From NCBI GenBank assembly GCA_903924985.1, contig CAIYDT010000056.1, positions 48,388 through 112,387 of the forward strand: 64,000 nucleotides of DNA, in the 5' to 3' direction. The notes under the pieces were generated by a model. It searched no databases, was not told the DNA's origin, and saw only the letters and a list, made by a program, of their open reading frames with translations. The translations under genes were made by a program, and so were the position numbers. The stretch comes from an uncultured Acetobacteraceae bacterium (GTDB taxonomy: Bacteria; Pseudomonadota; Alphaproteobacteria; Acetobacterales; Acetobacteraceae). Position 1 is the first letter of the stretch, and each line of letters starts with the position of its first letter. Below, piece after piece: positions 18,626 to 27,255 of the stretch.

Positions 18626-19195
18626 ATGCCCACAACCGCCCCCACCGGTCCGATCGCGCCGTCCGGCCTCAACCACTTGGTCATCAACGTCCGCGACATG
18701 GTGGAAACCCACAAATTTTGGACCGAGATGTTGGGCTTCACTCAGGTCGGCGAATTCCAACCAGTCCGTCGCGGCGGCCCGGCTCGGAAGATGCAATTCT
18801 ACAGCGCCGACCATGCCGGCAAAATGTCGCATCACGATATCGCTTTCATGGAGATCCCCGGCCTGCCCGCCCCGGCCGCCGACGGCACCTTGGTCAGCGC
18901 CATCGGCCACATCGCCATCGCGCTGCCGGACCGCGAATCATGGCTGAAGCAGCTCGCGTTCCTGCAAGCCAGCGGCGTGAAGTTCGAACGCCGGGTGGAA
19001 CACGGGATGACCCACAGCCTGTATATCCGCGACCCCAACGGCTACTCGGTGGAGCTGCTCTACGAGCTGCCGCGCGCGGTATGGGAAGGCGATATCCAGG
19101 CCGCCCTGAACCACTACGTCGCCTTGCCGACGGAGGGCGAGGGCGCGCTGGCGGACAACGCCGAGAACGTGCCGGTATTCGCCGCGGCGGAGTAA
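18626..19195 (+). CDS. VOC-family (glyoxalase/extradiol-dioxygenase fold) protein
   Basis: The 189-aa protein has two beta-alpha-beta-beta-beta modules. Likely metal ligands are His17 (GLNHLVINVRDM), a His in IGHIAIALPD, and the Glu in GYSVELLYELP, matching type-I extradiol dioxygenases. AGGAG lies upstream of the ATG. The typical extradiol active-site His in the MSHHDIAF segment also appears present. It could be a catechol-type dioxygenase or another VOC metalloenzyme; there is no pathway context. An MFS relic follows directly. Confidence 0.8.
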   Translation: MPTTAPTGPIAPSGLNHLVINVRDMVETHKFWTEMLGFTQVGEFQPVRRGGPARKMQFYSADHAGKMSHHDIAFMEIPGLPAPAADGTLVSAIGHIAIALPDRESWLKQLAFLQASGVKFERRVEHGMTHSLYIRDPNGYSVELLYELPRAVWEGDIQAALNHYVALPTEGEGALADNAENVPVFAAAE

Positions 19196-19217
19196 TTAGT
19201 TCCGACACCGAGTCAAT

Positions 19218-19468
19218 TTGCGCGGCGGCGCGGTTTGGCGATGGGTGTCCTCATCGCCGCCTTCGCCGCCGGGCAACTCACGTTCCTGCCGACCGCCGCG
19301 TGGCTGGCGACGACCTATGGCTGGCGCATGGCGATCTTCCCCGCGATCGTCGGTTGCGGCACCTGCGCCATCCTCTACACGCTGCTCGCTCGGGATTATC
19401 CCGCCGCGCCCGACGATGGCATCGCGCCGGTCCAGGCCGCATCCTTCCCGGCGATGGTGGCGGCCTGA
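19218..19468 (+). pseudogene. MFS transporter relic
   Basis: About 80 codons resemble the middle of a major-facilitator transporter's N-terminal half: RGLAMGVLIAAFAAGQLTF, WLATTYGWRMAIF, then a short AARDY-type loop. Only about two membrane helices remain; there is no proper start, and the frame ends soon after the homology. It lies between the VOC gene and chvG with no operon logic. I interpret it as the remnant of a deleted transporter gene. Confidence 0.6.
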
Positions 19469-19471
19469 CCG

Positions 19472-21145
19472 CTACGCCTTCGGCAGCCGCACGATGAACC
19501 GCGCCCCGGCCACTTTCCCCGCCAGATCGCGTCGGTTCTCGGCAGAGATATGGCCGTGCAGCGCCTCCACGATCTGGCGGCTGATCGACAGGCCCAGACC
19601 GGAGTGCTGCCCAAAGCTCTCACCCGACGGCCGTTCGGAGTAGAAACGGTCAAAGATGTGCTCGAGGTTGGCTTCGGGGATGCCCGGGCCTTCGTCCTCG
19701 ACACTGAGTTCACCCATCGTCCCGACATCGCGCACCCGCACCACGATGCGGCCGCGCGGCGGGCTGAAGGACTGGGCGTTGCCGATCAGGTTGCGCAGCA
19801 CCTGCACCAGCCGGTCCTCCACCGCCCAGACCGCGAAGTCTGCGGGCGGTGAGATAAACTCCAGTCTTGGGTCGTTCTCGGTGTCGCGCGTGGCCTCATC
19901 CAGCTCCTGCAAGGTGCGCAGGATGGGCACGATATCCACCCTTTCGGCGGTCACGCGGGACATTTCGGCGTCGAGGCGGGAGGCGTCGCTGACGTCGCTG
20001 ATCAGTCGGTCCAGCCGCACCACGTCCTGGCCGATGATCGCCAGCAACTGCCGTTGCCGGCCAGGATCGTCGATCCGGCGCAGCGTTTCGATGGCGCTGC
20101 GGATGGACGACAGGGGGTTCTTGATCTCATGTGCCACGTCGGCGGCGAAGCGCTCGGTCGCGTCCATGCGATGCCATAGGGCGGACGCCGAGTCGGCGAG
20201 CGCGTTGGCCAGCAGCCCGACTTCGTCGTGCCTGGCGAGCAGCGATTCCGGCACGCTGCCGGTGCGGCCCTGGCCTTCCCGCATGCCGGCCGCCGCGATG
20301 GCCAGGCGCAGGATGGGACGGGCGATGGTCAGCGACAGGTACCAGGACAGCATCACCGTCAGCACCAAGGCCAGGCCGAACAGCGCCAGAATGGACATGC
20401 GGACGGTGAACAGGCTGGAGTCGACCTCCCGAGCCTCGCGGGTCAGCAGGACGATGCCGACGGTGTGGTGGTCGCGCTCGACCGGGACCGCGACGGTGAC
20501 CAGCAGGCGGTTATCCATGGTGCGGCGGATGTAGGGCGGCATGTCCGTGCTTTTGCCGGCACTGGACAGGCGCAACTCCTCCTTCACATCCGGCTGCCAT
20601 TCGGGGCCGCCCGCACCTGGGGTCAGGTCCACCTGGCTGAAGGACTGACGATGCGGCAGCCAGGACAAAACCGTATCGTAAACTGTTGTGATCGCGGTCA
20701 GCAGCGGGCCGCGTTCAGGCGCGGGGGGCAGAGGTTCGGTGCTGATCGTGCCGCCCGGCCCCTCCCGCACGCGGGAATCCGCGACCACCGTGCCGTCGGG
20801 GCCGTAGAGCTTGGCTTGCGCGTCCGGCGTGGGGTCGGTCAGGCGACGCAGCAGCGGCTGGGCGATTTCCGGCACCAGCCTGGGGTTGTCTGGATCGATG
20901 GTGCGGACCGCGCTTTCACCCATCGCGCCGGCGAACACCCGAGCCTGTTCGCGCAGCGCGCCGACCTGGGCTTCCAGCAAACCGTTCTGATATTGGTCGA
21001 GATACAAAAGCGCCACCACCAGCAGCGCCAGCGGCAACGCATTGACCAGCAGAATGCGGCGCAGCAGAGGGGACACCCAGCGCTGGCGGAACCGCACGGC
21101 CGCCGACGCAGCCGCCGACGTGGTCGTGGTGGCGGATTGCGGCAC
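19472..21145 (-). CDS. chvG: ChvG-type sensor histidine kinase
   Basis: The 557-aa kinase has an N-terminal membrane segment (RILLVNALPLALLVVALLYL), a periplasmic stimulus-sensing domain, a second membrane segment near residue 255, a HAMP-like region, and an H-box ADVAHEIKNPLSSIRS. Its ATPase domain has DEGPGIP and SGLGLSISRQIVEAL. This matches ChvG/ExoS kinases that respond to acidity and envelope conditions in alphaproteobacteria. It starts with GTG immediately after the stop of the response-regulator gene (TGAGTG), so the two are co-translated. The hprK/PTS genes that often follow chvG are absent here. Confidence 0.85.
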   Translation of the reverse strand: MPQSATTTTSAAASAAVRFRQRWVSPLLRRILLVNALPLALLVVALLYLDQYQNGLLEAQVGALREQARVFAGAMGESAVRTIDPDNPRLVPEIAQPLLRRLTDPTPDAQAKLYGPDGTVVADSRVREGPGGTISTEPLPPAPERGPLLTAITTVYDTVLSWLPHRQSFSQVDLTPGAGGPEWQPDVKEELRLSSAGKSTDMPPYIRRTMDNRLLVTVAVPVERDHHTVGIVLLTREAREVDSSLFTVRMSILALFGLALVLTVMLSWYLSLTIARPILRLAIAAAGMREGQGRTGSVPESLLARHDEVGLLANALADSASALWHRMDATERFAADVAHEIKNPLSSIRSAIETLRRIDDPGRQRQLLAIIGQDVVRLDRLISDVSDASRLDAEMSRVTAERVDIVPILRTLQELDEATRDTENDPRLEFISPPADFAVWAVEDRLVQVLRNLIGNAQSFSPPRGRIVVRVRDVGTMGELSVEDEGPGIPEANLEHIFDRFYSERPSGESFGQHSGLGLSISRQIVEALHGHISAENRRDLAGKVAGARFIVRLPKA

Positions 21146-21874
21146 TCAGTGTTCCTTGTACCGGTAACCGATGCCGTACAGCGTCTCGATGTGGTTGAAC
21201 GTATCGTCGACGGCGCGGAACTTCTTGCGCACCCGCTTCACGTGACTGTCGATGGTGCGGTCGTCGACATAGGTGTTTTCGCCGTAGGCCGCGTCGATCA
21301 GCTGATCGCGGCTTTTTACCATGCCGGGGCGCGCCGCGAGGGCCTTGACCAGCAGGAACTCGGTCACGGTCAGCTGGATATCTTCGCCGTGCCAGGTGCA
21401 TTGGTGCTTGGTGTCGTCCAGCACCAGGTTGCCGCGGGTCAGCACGCCGCCGGGGGGGGCACCGGAACCCTCTGCCTTGCTGGCCTCATTGCGCCTTAGC
21501 AGCGCCCGAATGCGCTCGATCAGTAGGCGCTGGCTGAAGGGTTTTGTGATGTAGTCGTCGGCGCCGAGGCGCAGGCCCATCAGCTCGTCCACTTCCTCAT
21601 CCTTCGAGGTGAGGAAAATGACCGGCATGGTGCTGCGCTGGCGGAGCTTCTGCAGCAACTCCATCCCGTCCATGCGCGGCATTTTGACGTCCAGCACCGC
21701 CAGATCGGCGGGACGGGCGGTGAGGCCTTGCAGGGCGCTTTCGCCGTCGGTGTAGGTGCGGACCGCGAATCCCTCCTGCTCCAGCGTCATGGATACGCTG
21801 GTAAGGATGTTCCGGTCGTCGTCAACCAGCGCAATGGTCTGTTTGGAGGGGGCGGCGTTCGGCGATACGGTCAT
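21146..21874 (-). CDS. chvI: ChvI-type response regulator
   Basis: This 242-aa OmpR-family regulator has a receiver domain ([14 protein letters not shown], phospho-Asp in [13 protein letters not shown], Lys in DYITKPFSQ) and a winged-helix output domain ([26 protein letters not shown]). The [10 protein letters not shown] ending is characteristic of ChvI. The ATG at 21874 has GGAG about 9 bases upstream and matches family length; a much longer open frame extends upstream through the 5' part of the divergent gene and is not credible. It pairs with the adjoining ChvG. Confidence 0.9.
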   Translation of the reverse strand: MTVSPNAAPSKQTIALVDDDRNILTSVSMTLEQEGFAVRTYTDGESALQGLTARPADLAVLDVKMPRMDGMELLQKLRQRSTMPVIFLTSKDEEVDELMGLRLGADDYITKPFSQRLLIERIRALLRRNEASKAEGSGAPPGGVLTRGNLVLDDTKHQCTWHGEDIQLTVTEFLLVKALAARPGMVKSRDQLIDAAYGENTYVDDRTIDSHVKRVRKKFRAVDDTFNHIETLYGIGYRYKEH

Positions 21875-21950
21875 GGGCGCGCTCCGGGTTTGGTGCCGAG
21901 TCCTTGTGGCACGCAATTGTGGCGCATTGCGGATGGAAGGTGAACGAAAA

Positions 21951-22649
21951 ATGGCATCGACAGAAGAGTTCCCCGCCTGGGCCGTTCGCTGCCTGTTGCG
22001 GGCCGCCCGCTCCGGCACTCTCGCCAGCTCGGCGGCCGGACAGCCCTTCGCCTCGCTGGTCACCCCGGCATGCTCGCCCGATCTGTCGCTGCTGCTGTTT
22101 CTGTCCGACCTGTCGGAGCACACCCGCCATCTGCGCGGCGATCCGCGCTGTTCCATGCTGGTCTGCGGCCCGGCCGCCGAGGCCAACCCCCAAACCGCGC
22201 CGAGGGTAACGATCACCGGCCTGGCGGAGGCAATCGACGACAAGGCGCTGAAAGCCCGCTTCCTGGCGGTGCATCCCTACGCCACGCTCTATGCCGGGTT
22301 CGCCGATTTCCGCGTCTGGCGCATCCGGCCCATGGCCGCGCTATTCGTCGGCGGATTCGCCCGAGCGGTGCGGCTGCGCTCGGCCGACCTGACCCCCGAC
22401 CCGGATGCGGTGGCCGCCATCGTCGCGGCCGAGGCGGACATCGTCGCGCACTGCAATAACGATCACCCATCCGCATTGGCCGCCATCGCCAGGGAACCTG
22501 GGGATTGGCGTATGGTCGCCGCCGACGTCGACGGCTGCGATCTGGCGCAGGGGGAGCGTGTGCGGCGCATTCCCTGGGCCGCCCCGGTCACGTCGGCCGG
22601 GGATATCCGGTCGGAGCTGGCGCGGCTCGCGCGGGAAGCGCGGTCCTAA
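21951..22649 (+). CDS. HugZ-like pyridoxamine 5'-phosphate oxidase-fold protein
   Basis: The 232-aa protein has an FMN-binding split-barrel N-terminal domain ([47 protein letters not shown]) and a C-terminal DUF2470-like domain ([19 protein letters not shown]). This combination occurs in HugZ-type heme-utilisation proteins and related flavoproteins. GGAAGG precedes the ATG at 21951; an in-frame ATG 18 bases upstream is the alternative. It is divergent from chvI across 76 bp. No heme-uptake genes are adjacent, so substrate assignment is uncertain. Confidence 0.8.
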   Translation: MASTEEFPAWAVRCLLRAARSGTLASSAAGQPFASLVTPACSPDLSLLLFLSDLSEHTRHLRGDPRCSMLVCGPAAEANPQTAPRVTITGLAEAIDDKALKARFLAVHPYATLYAGFADFRVWRIRPMAALFVGGFARAVRLRSADLTPDPDAVAAIVAAEADIVAHCNNDHPSALAAIAREPGDWRMVAADVDGCDLAQGERVRRIPWAAPVTSAGDIRSELARLAREARS

Positions 22650-23365
22650 GCCGGGCCGTGCGGGATGCCGTCGGGGTCCAAACGGTAGCCGCCGGTTTCC
22701 GTCAGCAGCAGGCGCGCTTTCGCGGGATCCGGCTCGATCTTCTGGCGCAGGCGGTAGATGTGCGTTTCCAGCGTGTGCGTGGTGACGGCGGGGTTGTAGC
22801 CCCACACCTCATTCAATAGCACCTGGCGGGCGATCGGTTTCTTCCCGGCACGATACAGATACTTGAGGATCGCGGCTTCTTTCTCCGTCAGGCGGATGCG
22901 CTTGTTCTTCGTCCGCTCCTCCAGCAGCTTGGCCGCCGGGCGGAACGTGTAGGGGCCGATCGGGAAGACCGCGTCCTCGCTGTTTTCGAAGCTGCTGAGC
23001 TGGCGGCGAATGCGGGCCAGCAGCACGGCAAGGCGGAACGGCTTGGCGACGTAGTCGTTGGCGCCTGCCTCCAGGCCGCGCACCACGTCGCTGTCGTCGT
23101 CGGAGCCGGTCAGGATGATGATGGGCATTTTCACACCCTTCTGGCGTAGCCGCTGGCACAGGTCGCGGCCGTCCCCGTCCGGCAGGCCGACGTCAAGGAT
23201 CAGGGCGTCGAAGCGCGCATCCTTGCTTGTCACCAGGCGTTCGGCCTCGGCCACGGTCGTGGCTTCGGTCACGACGAATTCCCCGTCGACCTGCAATTGC
23301 TCCGCGAGGGTCTCCCGCAGGGCGTCGTCATCGTCCACGATCAGGATCGGATGTCCGGCTGCCAT
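22646..23365 (-). CDS. Orphan OmpR-family response regulator
   Basis: The 239-aa regulator has a receiver domain (PILIVDDDDALRETLAEQL, phospho-Asp in LILDVGLPDGDG, Lys in DYVAKPFRL) and a winged-helix domain (RLTEKEAAILKYLYRAG, THTLETHIYRLRQKIE). GGAGTG sits 8 bases before the ATG at 23365. No kinase gene is adjacent, so it is an orphan in this window; cross-talk with a distant kinase is likely. Its 3' end overlaps the convergent HugZ-like gene by 4 bp, and its start is divergent from ribA. Confidence 0.88.
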   Translation of the reverse strand: MAAGHPILIVDDDDALRETLAEQLQVDGEFVVTEATTVAEAERLVTSKDARFDALILDVGLPDGDGRDLCQRLRQKGVKMPIIILTGSDDDSDVVRGLEAGANDYVAKPFRLAVLLARIRRQLSSFENSEDAVFPIGPYTFRPAAKLLEERTKNKRIRLTEKEAAILKYLYRAGKKPIARQVLLNEVWGYNPAVTTHTLETHIYRLRQKIEPDPAKARLLLTETGGYRLDPDGIPHGPA

Positions 23366-23545
23366 GTTCACTCCTTTTGCCACCGACCTCTGGGCCTGTC
23401 GGTCGCGGCAGGCCGCCGGTCGCGGTAAAACGGAAACCTATCCGTGTGTTACATCGCATTCTTCACCTCATAAGCGCCGGGGATCAAGGGCAAGGTTGCG
23501 GGCGCTATTGTTGGAACGCGCCCGGGCGCCCATTATCGGGGGGTC

Positions 23546-24652
23546 ATGGATACCGTCAGTACTTTGTCTGCCTTGCACCCCCGCCAGATTCATCGAGCCG
23601 CCTCCGATTTGCGGCGCGGCGTTCCTGTGTTGCTGACCGGGTCCCAGCCGTTGCTGATTCTCGCCGGGGAGACGGTCGGCCCCACGGGGCTCGCCGAGTT
23701 GCGAGCGCTGGGCTTGGGGGATCCGATTCTGTTGGTCGCGCCGGTACGCGGGGCCGCGGTGTTGCGCCGGCCGGTGGAGAACGACGCACCCGTCGTCGCC
23801 GCTCGGGTACCGGAGGCGCTGCTGAACGTGGCCGCGCTGCGTGGCTTCGCCGATCCCACGGCACCGCAGACCCGCACCCCGCTGGAACCGGCGGCCGCGC
23901 CCCCCCTCGGGCTGGCAGCCTTAACCCTCGCCAAGTTGGGACGGCTGCTGCCGGCGATTCTCGCGGTTCCAGCCAGGCCGGGGATCGAAGCGACGCTGGC
24001 CGAACGCGGTCTGCTGGCAGTGTCGGCGGCCGATATCCTCGCCTATCCCACCGGCGATACCGCCGGGCTGCGCAAGGTTGCATCGGCACCGGTGCCGCTG
24101 AACGGCGCGCCCGATTCACGTGTGGTGGCATTCCGGGCGGAAGCGTCGGCGATCGAGCATCTGGCGATCATGGTTGGCCATCCAGAAACGGCGGAGGCGC
24201 CGCTGGTGCGCATCCACTCCGAATGCTTCACCGGCGATCTGTTGGGCTCCATGCGCTGCGACTGCGGCGAACAACTGCGCGGCGCTATCCAGAAAATGGC
24301 CGAGGACGGGGCCGGCGTGCTGCTGTACTTGGCGCAGGAGGGCCGCGGCATCGGCCTGGTCAACAAATTGCGAGCCTACACATTACAGGATCGCGGTCTG
24401 GATACGCTGGATGCGAATCGCGTGCTGGGCTGGGGCGCCGATGAGCGCAACTTCCTGGTCGCGGCGATGATGCTGGTGGAACTAGGCATCAAACGCGTCC
24501 GCCTGCTGACCAATAACCCCGACAAGCTGGCGGCACTGGAGGCTTGCGGGGTGGAGGTGGTCGGGCGGGAAGCGCACGCTTTCGCGCCAAACGGGGTCAA
24601 CGACGAATATTTGGCCACCAAGGCCGCTCGGTTTGGGCATATGCTGGACTGA
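23546..24652 (+). CDS. ribA: GTP cyclohydrolase II with N-terminal extension
   Basis: RibA opens the GTP ring in the first step of riboflavin synthesis. The C-terminal half of this 368-aa protein has all features: HSECFTGDLLGSMRCDCGEQ with the three zinc cysteines, LAQEGRGIGLVNKLRAY, and LLTNNPDKLAALEACG. The N-terminal 170 residues resemble no complete DHBP synthase: the acidic DHBP-synthase metal motif is absent. Such degenerate N-terminal domains are known in alphaproteobacterial RibA proteins. No FMN riboswitch is visible upstream. It is monocistronic here. Confidence 0.9.
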   Translation: MDTVSTLSALHPRQIHRAASDLRRGVPVLLTGSQPLLILAGETVGPTGLAELRALGLGDPILLVAPVRGAAVLRRPVENDAPVVAARVPEALLNVAALRGFADPTAPQTRTPLEPAAAPPLGLAALTLAKLGRLLPAILAVPARPGIEATLAERGLLAVSAADILAYPTGDTAGLRKVASAPVPLNGAPDSRVVAFRAEASAIEHLAIMVGHPETAEAPLVRIHSECFTGDLLGSMRCDCGEQLRGAIQKMAEDGAGVLLYLAQEGRGIGLVNKLRAYTLQDRGLDTLDANRVLGWGADERNFLVAAMMLVELGIKRVRLLTNNPDKLAALEACGVEVVGREAHAFAPNGVNDEYLATKAARFGHMLD

Positions 24653-24676
24653 GTCAGACGGGCGCGGGCCCGCCCG

Positions 24677-25207
24677 GTGAAAGGCGGCTCGCTGTTGCAG
24701 AACACGGCGCTGCCCGACCCCCTGTCGGTGCCGCCGCCCATGCCGATCCCGATGCCCGAAGGCGGCGGAGAGCGGAACAGCAACCCTATCTACGCCTTCC
24801 TCAACGCCCATGTGGTCAGCCATTTCCTGCCGGATATGCCGGTGCGCGTGTCGGCCGAACGCGCGCTGGGGGCGTTCCAGAACGTGTTCGCTATCGAAAG
24901 CTTCATGGACGAGCTCGCTAACGCGGCGGGCGCCGATCCGGTGGCGTTCCGGCTGGCGCATCTGACAGACAATCGGGCGCGGGATGTTATTCAGGCCGCC
25001 GCCGATAAATTCGGCTGGTCCACGCCGCCTGCGAAACAGCCTGGTTTCGGCCGCGGGTTCGCGTTCGCACGTTACAAGAATCTGGCCGCTTATTGCGCCG
25101 TCGCGCTGGAATTATCGGTGGAACACGAAACCGGCCGCATCCAACTCGGCCGCGTGGTCGCTGCCGTCGATAGCGGGCAGCCGGTCAATCCCGCGGATTA
25201 TGGCTAA
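24677..25207 (+). pseudogene. Molybdopterin-binding aldehyde/xanthine dehydrogenase subunit, fragment
   Basis: A 177-codon fragment matches the second half of xanthine-dehydrogenase-family large subunits: RVSAERALGAFQNVFAIESFMDELA, DPVAFRLAHLTD, and LGRVVAAVDSGQPVNPADYG. In intact proteins the last segment continues as IENQIEGG and more than 80 residues to the end. Here a stop follows at once, and the several hundred N-terminal residues with the other molybdopterin contacts are missing. It is therefore a doubly truncated relic. It follows ribA by 24 bp and abuts the convergent CaiB gene. Confidence 0.75.
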
Positions 25208-26394
25208 ATCACCTTCGCCGCTTTGAACCCAGCGATATCCGCCGCCGAGTACCCCAGCTCCCCCAAAATTTCCGCGTTGTGCTGCCCGAACATCGGCGGC
25301 GGGCGGTCCACTTTCGGGCCGTCGTGGCCGAACTTGAACGCCGCAACGGGCACGGTGAACGACCCCGGCACGCCCGGCACGTTCTCGTGCTTGTGCAGAA
25401 TGCCGCGTGACGCGATCTGCGGGTCGGCCAGGGCCTCCCCCATCGTGCGGACGCGCGATGCTGGGACGTGGCGGGCCTGGAACCATTCCTCCCACTCCGC
25501 GGCGGTGCGGGTTTTCATGATCTCGCCCAGGGTTGCCTCTTCCCGCTCATGGTCGGCGTTGCGCTCGTCGTTGGTGCGCTTGACCATATCGGGGCGTTCC
25601 AGCGCGATCCACAGGCGCTTTTGCTGGCGGAGGTTGGACGCGCCAATCATCACGTGCGACCCATCGGATGTGACATAGGCCATGGACGTTGCGTGCCCGG
25701 TGCGATTTCCCGACGGCTTGGGATGCTTGCCGTTGCGCAAGTATCCGGTGACGTGCGAGGCCATCAGGATCATCGCGACATCCAGCATGGCCATGTCGAC
25801 GCGCTGGCCTTGTCCCGTCCGCTCGCGCTGGAATAACGCCGCCGACAGGGCGTAGGCGCCCATGGTGCCGGTGGCGTAATCGATCGCCGGGGCGCCGATC
25901 TTGATGGGGTTCACGTCGGGGGTGCCGGTCATCGCCATGATGCCCGAGGTGGACTGGATCACATGGTCGTAGGCCGTGCGCTCCCGCTTCGGGCCGCCCT
26001 GGCCGAAGGCGGAGAACGACGCGTAGATCAGCTTGGGGTTGATCTTGCGCAGATCCTCGTAGCCGAGGCCCAAAGCCTCGAACGCGCCGGGGCGGTAGTT
26101 TTCCACCAGGACGTCGGCGGTGGCGACCAGCTTCTTCAGGATTTCCCGCCCCTGGGGGGATTTCAGGTTCAGCGTGATGGCGCGCTTGTTCGATCCTTGG
26201 GTCAGGAACCCGGTGCCCATCAAAGCGTGGTTCAGGTCGTTGTCGCTGCCAGAGTCGCGGCTTTGGTCGGGGTCCGAGGGATCTTCCACCTTGATCACGT
26301 CGGCACCCATCAGGCCCAACTGATAGGCGGCGAATGGGCCGGCGAGGACGTGCGTGATGTCGATGATGCGGATGCCTTCGAACGGGCGCGCCAT
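25204..26394 (-). CDS. CaiB/BaiF-family CoA-transferase
   Basis: The 396-aa type-III CoA-transferase moves CoA between carboxylic acids via aspartyl-CoA intermediates. Motifs: RIIDITHVLAGPFAAYQLGLMGADVIKVEDP at the N terminus, LNLKSPQGREILKKLVATADVLVENYRPG, and GAPAIDYATGTMGAYAL, whose Asp is the expected nucleophile. It is divergent from the following crotonase gene by 87 bp, and the two probably serve one acyl-CoA route. The acyl substrate is unknown. Confidence 0.9.
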   Translation of the reverse strand: MARPFEGIRIIDITHVLAGPFAAYQLGLMGADVIKVEDPSDPDQSRDSGSDNDLNHALMGTGFLTQGSNKRAITLNLKSPQGREILKKLVATADVLVENYRPGAFEALGLGYEDLRKINPKLIYASFSAFGQGGPKRERTAYDHVIQSTSGIMAMTGTPDVNPIKIGAPAIDYATGTMGAYALSAALFQRERTGQGQRVDMAMLDVAMILMASHVTGYLRNGKHPKPSGNRTGHATSMAYVTSDGSHVMIGASNLRQQKRLWIALERPDMVKRTNDERNADHEREEATLGEIMKTRTAAEWEEWFQARHVPASRVRTMGEALADPQIASRGILHKHENVPGVPGSFTVPVAAFKFGHDGPKVDRPPPMFGQHNAEILGELGYSAADIAGFKAAKVI

Positions 26395-26481
26395 GGGGGC
26401 TTCCTCCTGGGTTGTTCCCGTTCAGCGTGCGGCCTTGCCGGTATCCCGTCAACACGCTTGGATAGCGCAGGAGGAACAACG

Positions 26482-27252
26482 ATGCCCGTCGATCTCAGAA
26501 TTGAAGGTGCCGTCGCCAAGGTGGTGCTGAACCGGCCGGAGCGGCTGAACGCCCTGACCTGGGAAATGCGTCGTCAGTTGAATGAGCATTTTACCGCGTT
26601 GCGCTTCGACGATGCCGTCCGCGCCATCATCGTTACCGGGGAGGGCCGAGCGTTCTGCACCGGCGCTGACGTCGGCGGCATGGAGCGCAAGGATCTGCGC
26701 GGCGAGCGGGAGAAGCTGGCCGGCGGTTCGCATCTGTACATGCGGGCACTGCACGCCATCGAGAAGCCGGTCATCGCCGCCGTCCGCGGCCCAACCGTGG
26801 GCATCGGCTGGAGCATCGCGATGGGCTGCGACATGGTCATCGCCTCGGAAACCGCGCGCTTCTCGCAAATCTTCCGCCGCATCGGGCTAGCGCCGGACGG
26901 GGGTGCGATCTGGTTCCTGACCAAGCGCATCGGCATGGCCAAGGCGAAAGAGCTCGTCTTCACCGGCCGGTTCGTCGACGCGCAGGAAGCCCTGTCGCTG
27001 GGCCTGGTCAATCAGGTCGTGCCGGATACTGAGCTGGAAGCCAAGGCCGACGAACTGGCCGCCGACCTCGCCGCGGGCCCCACCTTCGCCTTCGGCCTGG
27101 CGAAGAAAATGTTCAACATGGCGAACGGCACCTACGAGGAATTCCTCGACGTCGAGAATTTCGTTCAACCGCAATTGGGGCAGACAGAGGACCACCGCGA
27201 AGGCGTCGCGGCGTTCAAGGAAAAGCGGAAGCCTGTTTTCAAGGGGCGCTGA
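26482..27252 (+). CDS. Enoyl-CoA hydratase/isomerase family protein, PaaG-like active site
   Basis: The 256-aa crotonase has NRPERLNALTWEM, the oxyanion-hole strand GRAFCTGADVGGM, and GPTVGIGWSIAMGCDMVIA. In the active-site loop it reads RRIGLAPDGGAIWFL: the first hydratase Glu is missing and an Asp stands in PDGG, as in PaaG-type enoyl-CoA isomerases. An isomerase is therefore more likely than a hydratase. AGGAGG lies 8 bases before the ATG at 26482. The hydrolase gene follows after 3 bp, so they form an operon. The link to the paa genes 13 kb away is only suggestive. Confidence 0.88.
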   Translation: MPVDLRIEGAVAKVVLNRPERLNALTWEMRRQLNEHFTALRFDDAVRAIIVTGEGRAFCTGADVGGMERKDLRGEREKLAGGSHLYMRALHAIEKPVIAAVRGPTVGIGWSIAMGCDMVIASETARFSQIFRRIGLAPDGGAIWFLTKRIGMAKAKELVFTGRFVDAQEALSLGLVNQVVPDTELEAKADELAADLAAGPTFAFGLAKKMFNMANGTYEEFLDVENFVQPQLGQTEDHREGVAAFKEKRKPVFKGR

Positions 27253-27255
27253 CCC

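Noticed and set aside
23366..23545. FMN riboswitch upstream of ribA
   Set aside because: The conserved RFN-element segments are not present in the divergent gap.
25963..26481. Upstream extension of the PaaG-like crotonase frame
   Set aside because: It runs antisense through the CaiB gene, and a strong AGGAGG-ATG at 26482 gives a standard-length crotonase.
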